Source of the DNA: Notospermus geniculatus
Lineage: Eukaryota; Nemertea; Pilidiophora; Heteronemertea; Lineidae
Direction of reading: 5' to 3'
Length of the DNA: 64,000 bases
NCBI GenBank assembly: GCA_002633025.1
Contig: NMRB01002257.1
Coordinates: forward strand, 1 to 64,000
The notes below the pieces were generated by a model, which was given only the letters and a program-made list of their open reading frames with translations, was not told the origin of the DNA and did no database searches. The position numbers and the translations under genes are program-made. Below are positions 53,101 to 62,100 of this stretch, in pieces. Within the stretch, counting starts at the first letter, position 1. The number at the start of each line of letters is the position of its first letter.

Positions 53101-56100
53101 TAGTGCATTCCTCACTCTTTTTTAGTCCCCCAGCACTGGAGAAGGTTCCATTAGGACATGGAGTAGGTACAGCACTCCCTTTAGGACAGTATGATCCCAA
53201 TGAACATCGTATCTGGTCAGGAGTCTCTGAGCCATTCGGGCAGATGTATCCTGTGGAGGAAATACAGTAAGAATCATTATGGCGCTTCACACTTCCACGA
53301 ACAGAAATACAGCGTCTTTTATACTTGCCCATCAGACAAGTGCAAGTAAAAGTGCAGAACTGGTTTTTGGCGGTCGTGATCTTCAGTGTTCTGATATTCC
53401 TACTGGCAATCAAAAGTATGGGGTGCTAGGCTTCTATCTAGATTTCTTTACTGTGCTTTTTCCACAGTCCATACTTTCTACCTTCCTTTACCTGGCAAAC
53501 ACAATGGACCAGGCACCTTCATCCCAGCATCAGGACAGTACCGTCCACCAACACATTTTGCACAGTCCTCACTCCTCTTGGCCCCAGTCTCATTCCGATA
53601 GGTACCAGGTGGACATGGGCGGGGTAGTATGGTCCCTTCTGGACAATAGTGGCCAAGAGGACATACATCTGCCATTTCACCCATAGAAGGTTTGGAACTG
53701 TTGGCTCCAAGTTTACAGTAGTAACCTGGAAGGACAAAACGAATGGTCATAGGCAAAGCTACAGTAGCAGTCAAACAGACGTAGGAAAGCTGGCAAATAG
53801 ATGTAGGAAAGCTGGCAAGACAGAGGTAAGCTGGCAAACAGACGTAGGAAAGCTGGCAAACAGATGTAGAAAACGTGGCAAACAGACGTAGGAAAGCTGG
53901 CAATGGTCTCAGATGGAGGTTCTCCCAAGTGCTTCACTAACCTGGTTCACATCGTTCCATGGGTTGATCAAGTCCTGGCATACCACACGAGTAACCTCCT
54001 AGACATGGCAGGCAATCATGGAGACTAGCCCTCCTGGTGATGTTGCTGTATGTTCCATTAGGACATGGGAAACGGTAGGCATTGCCTGTGCCAGGAGGGC
54101 AGTAAAAGCCTGAAAGAAACGTATTTAATGTGATTGATTTATTAAAATTTATTAAAATCACAGTAATGTTGTTTTTTTTCTTTAAATTGTATCTTTATTT
54201 ACAAACTATACATTACATTATACAAACTATACATTACATTACATTTTTTTACATTTCTTTTTACATTCTTTTTACAATTCTTTTTACAATGCATTCCTAT
54301 TTTTATTACATTCTTTTTATATTTCTTTTTTACATTCTTTTTACAATTCTTTTACAATGCATTCCTATTTTATTACATTCTTTTTACATGTACCTTCTTT
54401 TTCAAGAGAAATTATGAATACATTCTCCTCACCGTAATGTAATTCTCCTCACAGTAATGTTAAGCAGAAGATGTGGAAGGAAAAGAGCAAGTTATGGGGA
54501 GAAAACAGACTAATCAGACATTTACATCATCGTGTGGGATACCTATACACAAAGTTTCAAGTGGCAACATTTCAACTTGTCTCTCCATATCATCTCATCA
54601 AGTTGACCATCCAAGGACAAACCTCAGGAAATGCAAATACAATGCAAGGAAAAACATCAGATTTCAACACTTTGGCCTTACCTGATGGGCATTCAGCATT
54701 CTCATAGAGAACAACTGGTGCATTAGTCGGATCACAAACAAATCCAGCAGGGCAAGTATTACAAACGCCTTGCCTTTTCTCCTCCTGGTAGGTGCCCGGC
54801 GGACACCGTTTTGGTTCAGCACTACCTTTTGGACAATGGTAGCCTGGAAAAGCAAATGGAGGACGGAGAATCTAACCAAGGTATCTCATAAACAATGAAA
54901 AAATAGCTATTTGGTCATTTTCTTCATGCGCTCATCACAAGAGGGTATAACTTAAAGGGAGACATGCGAAAAATATTGCCCGGCGGGCACAAGTTGTCTG
55001 AGTTGTAGCGCCGTCTGTTAATACACGGTGACACTACGCTATATCACAGGCGCCTGTAGAGCTATCAGTGAGTTTGGAACACTTTTCTAACCAAACGTAT
55101 CTAAAAAACACAACACGTATCTAAAAACACACCACGAGCTCATAAATCCGTGAGCTCGGGGTGTGTTTTTTTACAAACTAGTGTTTTTTGGTTAGATACG
55201 TGTTCTAAGCTCACTAATAGCTCTACAGGGGCCTGTGATGTAGCGTAGTGTCACCGTGTATTAACAGACGGCGCTACAACTCAGACAACTTGTGCCCGCC
55301 GGGCAATATTTTTCGCATGTCTCCCTTTAAGGCAGTGGAGATTCCTGGTATGGAACTTTAAAAACGGTGTTTGAATAAAGCCAATCTGGCTTACCATGAG
55401 GACAGGTGAACTCATACGGAGTAGGACTAGCTTGTCCTTTGGGGCAGTAATGGCCAGGTTGACACATTCCCGTTGGGCGAGAGTTACCAAGGCCTGCACA
55501 AAACACTCCAGCTGGACATGGCAAACAGTCTGATTGGCTTCCCTTTCCGGTTTCATTGCTGTAGGTTCCACTAGGACAAGGTGTGGGGTGGAAGCTTCCG
55601 GCTGGGCAGTAAGAACCGTCGGGGCAGGTTATTTCTGAAGAGAGCATAGAGAACAGTGAATACGAAGATCAATATTTGTCATTCTAAGGGTTTTCAAACG
55701 AATACCCGAAGCAACTGGTGCAATGACAAAAAAATTAGTTGGACCTCCATTCTGTGTTACACACATCACCACCAACATTACCGGTAGCCGGAATGGATTC
55801 CCTTCATCTAAAGAGGACAATGACATTATACATGTAGGCTACATGCACTCACTTTTTCCACCAGTACAGTAGAATCCAGCCTCGCATTTCCCAGATGGTT
55901 TCTTCAGATAGTCAGCATTACAGCGATATCCTTGTGAACAAGGGACAGGATGACCCGAGCCTGTCGGACAGTAGAACCCCTTCTTACAGTTGCCTCCCAT
56001 GGTGTCATTACTTGGTGTGTCCATGGAGGAACCTCCAGTGCAATAATATCCACTGGCGCAGTCACCGGAGGGAGACGTTAGTCCTGGTTTTTCACAATAT

Positions 56101-59100
56101 TTGCCAGCTGTTAGAAGAAAATGCAAGATATTTTTTTCAAATTTGTGTGTTGAATATTCCTTTACAGTTACTACTACCTGTAGGCTACAGGTGTCTCTTC
56201 AAATTCTTACAAAAAAGTAGCCATAGTCTGTCATTATCAGGAGTTAACGCCTAAAAAAGTGACATGGTTGAATTTACCTGGACATGGCTGACAGTCATCA
56301 GAATGTTTCCTCATCTTGAGCGGATTGAATGTCCCAGGAGGACAGGGATACTGGTGTGCGTCTTCTGTCCCTTCAGGGCAGTAGTGACCCTCCTCACAGG
56401 GGGTCTCTTCATAATCTATGACACCACCATCACAATAATAACCTGTGGAATACACAATGCTTCCATTGGTAAATCAGGTGAACACTATTATTAACGCTCA
56501 TTTTCAGTGAGGTTGCTACCAAGACTCTTGCAGGAGCCATAACGACCATCTAGCAGAACCTACAAGAACATCAAGAGGAGTCATCAACGACCATCTAGTA
56601 GAACCTACAAGAACATCAAGAGGAGTCATCAACGACCATCTAGCAGAACCTACAAGAACATCAAGAGGAGTCATCAACGACCATCTAACAGAACCTACAA
56701 GATCATCAAGAGGAGTCATCAACGACCATCTAGCAGAATCTACAAGAACATCAAGAGGAGTCATCAACGACCATCTAACAGAACCTACAAGAACATCAAA
56801 AGGAGTCATCACACCTTGGAGGAATTATACTTGTGAAGTATAATTCCTCCTAGATCACACTGTCAATGAACCAGGAATACTAGCATGCAATATTTGCAAC
56901 TAACAATCTTACTAAATGAACTCACCAGCAGGGCAGTTTTCACACTCCACATAGCCACGATCATTTGCATATTTCCCTGCTGGACACTCCAGCATCTCTG
57001 TCATGTTTGGCTTGTTGGGGCAGTAGTTTCCCTTGTAACACTTCACACCTCGACCGATGAGTATTGTCTGACGACATTTCTTGGAGAGATGTCTCAGTGT
57101 CTGGCTGATGGGGTATTTGGTGTCAACTTTTCCGAGGCAGATATGTCCTGCTCCACATAGGCCTGGAATAAATGTAATGGATGTTTAGGGTATTAAAAGG
57201 ACAATTCACACAAAGGACAATTTATACCTAGGACACTGGTACTAAGAACAACTCATACCTATAGGACAATTGGTACAGTCTACAGGGTAACTCGTACAGG
57301 GGACAATTCGTACCAAGGACAACTTGTACCAGGACAATTCGTACCTAGGACATTTCATAGATTTGAAAGGAACTTTCTGCCACATTCCTCTGATATAAGT
57401 TCAAGGTGAGTCACATCATCTCAACCAAAGTTCAACCAAATCGTTCTCTACATGATGTTCCCGATTGTACACCCCAAAGGAAATCATACATCTTTCACGG
57501 TCTTACCTGAAGGTTTTGAAAGATGTACCCCATCACAGTACATGCCATGAGGACAATTTCTGCACTGTTTCTCCTTTGACAAACCAGTCTCATTACTGTA
57601 AGTCCCAGGTGGACATGGACGAATATCGATTCCAGTTCCTTTTGGACAGAAATAGCCGAGAGGACATATTTCACTGTCACCAATTTTGATGCAGAATTGG
57701 CCAGCAGGGCATGAGTGGCATTCAACTGCATGAGTGGTGTTGGACTGAAATGTTTGGATATTGCACAGACTATTAATCTGAGGATAACAAGGAAGGCAAT
57801 CAAAAGGAATCAAAATCTAAGGGAGAAAACACAAATAGCTCACTGAACACTAGATGACTTTTATTACTAAACACTTTCATACATGTAGCTGACTGCTGAA
57901 ACTTCAAGGATTACTTACATAGCTGTTGTTTCTGCAAGGTATAGGCAAGGCCGACCCCTTTGAACAGAAGTGGCCAGTAGGGCATGAAGAATTTTCTGGT
58001 TTCTCTTCAGTGGTCCCCTCAGGACAGAAATAGCCGGGATGACAGGGACCACTTGGATAGGACAGTCCAGATTCATTGCACAAGCTTCCAGGAGGACAGG
58101 AGTAGCACTGAGCTTGGGAGGAGAGTCTTAGCTGGTTGGACCAGGTACCTGACAAGAGATAAATGATGAACGATGGGGCAAATTCACAGAACAGACTTAT
58201 GCTACTTCTCTTCACTTATGATGGAGTCTTCCCAACCAAGAATCCTGATTATTATTCTCCATGATTTCAAGCCTCTCCTGCATGGAGTGGCAGTGAGAAT
58301 TGCTCTTGGATATCCACTGGAAAAAGACTTGGTAGTGCAGGGCGATCTCCCAAGGACCAGAAACCCGAAGGTTCAGAAAAGCACATTATGTCATCAATGC
58401 CATCGATCTGCAGTGGCAAAGGAAGGCCCTAAAGGATATCCAGCTGCCATGTCTTGACATCTTTATCACAACAGTAATTGCCATTCCGTACCCATGGAGC
58501 AATTCTTTGGTTCATAACTTCCAGCAGGGCAATAACTTCCTTTAGGACATGGTAACTCATCTGGCTTCGTTGATCCCGATGGGCAGTAGTACCCGGGCCA
58601 ACACTGACCAGATGGTTTAGTCATGGCAGCTGATCCACAGTAGTAACCTGGAATCAAACAAAAGTAGTTAGCACTAACTGGCCTGAGATTCAGTCACGTG
58701 AAAAAGCAACACACAATAAATGGTCCGTGGACCATGTGCTCACCCACCTGGGTGAAAGAACGAAGTGTCAAGTCAATATGTTCCAGGGAAAAATCATACC
58801 AGGTTAGAACTTTCTTTGCGATATTTTTCAGTATTTTGCACACATCACAACCAAAAGATCATAAAGGCAAGGGGAGTATGATCAACTCTGCATGGTCAAC
58901 AAACCTTTAGGGCACACCAAACAGTCAGAGATATTAGTCATCCTCGTGGTATTCAAGAAGAAGCCTCGTGGACATTCCCTTGGAGCAGATGATTGTCGCG
59001 GGCAGAAGTATCCCATGGGACATTCTCCTCCAGTGGTGTCGTCTTTAGGATGGGGTATGGTTGCACCACCAGAACAATAGAATCTGAAAGAAAGGACATC

Positions 59101-62100
59101 AGGACGTCAGACAAGACGCACTGGACGAAAGGAACCTAAAAATGAGTTCTTGAGTAATTTTCAGATATTAATGCGAAATACAACTGCAAAAGATGCCATA
59201 ATCTTTTGATTTACTAACCCTTCGTCACATGATGTGTTGACATTGGCCTGTCCTGACTCATTACAATAAAATCCTCCAGGACAGGGAGTACATTGGGACT
59301 GTGACTGAAGCCCAAAGTGAGGGTTGAAGCTGCCAGGAGGACACTTGTTCTCATCTGGCTTCTTTGTCATGGCAGGGCAATAGTGACCTACAATGAAATA
59401 AATCGATGTCAGCGAAATATTTTTGATCTCTTTTTGATGTCATTTACGTTGACATCATCAAGCATTTAGCCACAGTTCAGCTGTAAATCAACGAAAAGGA
59501 AGCAAGAAGACAGAATAACCAACAATATATACCATTCTCAAGTTGTCATGCTACACCACATCAAGGTGTCTACATTAAATACAAGGATACCAACATAAAT
59601 CGCAAATACAGTACAGAATTCAAAGGATACAATACTATACCACCACACTTGTTGTAAGAAACACAATAGCCTACAACCAGAATACAACATTTTCGGGAAT
59701 ATGATACATGACATCACCCACCTTGAGGACATATAGTCTTGTTGGAGAGAAATTTCTCACAGAAGTAACCAGGAGGACATGGTTTACAGCTTCCTTTGCC
59801 AGCTTCATCTTGGTATGTTCCAGGTGCACAAACAGTTGGATGGTTGCTTCCACGGGGACAATAGTGGCCTGAAACAGTTCAGGCACTCTGGACCTATCTA
59901 ATGATTCCATTTGATTTCTCCTGTCCGACGTTTCATGCAATATCAAGGAATGCATGCTGTCTTGCTCTCTTTAAGAAGACAGGTTTGAAACCCAATGGAT
60001 TGGTTACTCGTGGTATCAAAGTTGTTGTTAAAATATGTGTGAACATGTGTGCCTGTTACTGACCACGTCCGTTTGACAGCAAAATGCTTGCCCTTTTAAA
60101 TGAGATATCAGTCGATGACAAATTCGGGACAGTTGAAAATCGATGCTCACCTGTGGGGCAAATAAATTTCATTGGGTCACTCTGTACCATGGAAACATGG
60201 CAGTAGTAGCCAACCTTGCAGAGTCCTGATGTCTCAACATTACCATATCCTTGACAGTAGTGACCCTCTGGACAAGGGATACATTCAGAAGGGCTCTGCG
60301 CACCAGTGTAATTGAGATATGTGCCAGCAGGGCAGAGATGTCCCACTGATTCACCCTTCTCACAGAACTGTCCAGCAGGACAAGGATAAGCTGTAGAGAA
60401 AAGTTACAAGTAGTTACAGGAATGTGAGCTCTGAGTCAGCCCTGCCCTCGGCTCAAACATCTAAATGGTAACAACTTGATAGGCCTCCCTCGAAGCTTGG
60501 CTGAAGGTATGGAACAATCGACTGTATTATTGAGGTTGAACACTATCCTGCACAATGCAGTAACCTATAACGAGGAACCGAGATGAAATTCAAGGAATAG
60601 CTTTCATGAACTTACCAGTTGAATTTCCCAGACTGCCATTAACACTCCATGAACCCAGCTGACAGAAGTACCCTGGAAAGCATTCGTCTCCCGGATCAGC
60701 CATTTTTGCTTCAGGACACTGTCTACCAGGTTTACAGGGGAAGGGTTTGGCACTGCCCTTTGGGCAGTAATTCCCTGGTTTGCAATGGCCACCTTGCCTT
60801 GTTTTGTTTGGATACGGTGTTGTTGCTCCTAGATGACAGTAGAAGCCAGCAGCGCACTCTCCTCTGGGTTCGATAGCCGCCTCAGCATCGCAGTAGTGCC
60901 TGAAACATCATGGTAATACAGATCAAAATGTGATGAAGCATCTACTAAAACAATTTTTTGTTCTCACCAACTAACTGACTGGGTTTAAGACACAACCTAG
61001 GGGTTCAAAGTGTTTTCGCATATGCACGGATAGGGTCTTTCTTTTCTGAGAGTCGACAACCAAATTGGTGGCGGTCGTGGCACTTACCCGGGAGGACAAT
61101 CTAAACAATACTGCCATTGATGCATGCCAGTAAGATTACTGAAAGTGCCTGGTTTACAGGGTTCATACTCCCCGCCTCTGGTTCCCTTGGGGCAGTAATG
61201 ACCAACTGGACATATCACTGGGCTGGTAGTATTTTCTCCGCAGTAGAAACCCTTTGGGCAGGTCTCACATTTGGATTGGCCTTGGAGATTCTGGTATGTC
61301 CCAGCTGGACAAGGTTCAGGGAAAGTAGCTGCTACTCCACATTTATGGCCTATGGATGAAAGAAGGAATCACTGAGTACACTGTAACAAAGGGTTAAAAG
61401 GATATGCGGGTTCTTAAAGAGCCTAGCATTTGATTAAATCTCTGGATTCAGCAATAACTTACCAAAAGGACAAATGTCGCCATATGATGCATTAGAGGGG
61501 GTGACAGATGATGACCTTCCAGTGCAGAAGTAACCAGCAGAGCACTCAGGTCCAGGAGCTGTCATGTTCGTCTGAGGACATGCATGGCCAGGAGGACAGT
61601 CCTTGCATTTGTCCAAGCTGCCGTAACCAGCACTGAAGCTGAAAGCGACACACAACGTGATGATGACTTGCTGATAATGTGTCAGATGACGGAAGAATTG
61701 TGTAAGTGAGGTAATACATGTGTAGCATTAGTGAAAGATTTTCATACTAGAAATGAACTTGAGTCAGCAGACTGCCTCACCTCGTCCAGGTGTTGGGTGT
61801 CTGCTGATTTAGCACAGATGGCCATCCGATGATACAACAAAAATTGGCATCCCTTACCCATAGGTTCCTTTAGGACAGGGCAGGGGCACCTGACTTCCGT
61901 CTGGACAATAAAACCCCTTAGGGCACACTCCATAATCCAAGTTATCATCATCTCCAGGTGTGGGTATGGTTGCTCGACGTCTTGACCAGTAGCCAGCATT
62001 CATTTTTCCAGTGGCATTCAACAAACCTATGAAATCGACAAGTGTTGAAGAAATTCCTTCAGCAGATAATTAAGAAGCACATACTAGTATCAAGTGATCC

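Noticed and set aside
56516-56812. Minus-strand protein of 15-residue repeats
   Set aside because: It is explained by a 45-bp minisatellite within an intron, with no matching splice sites.
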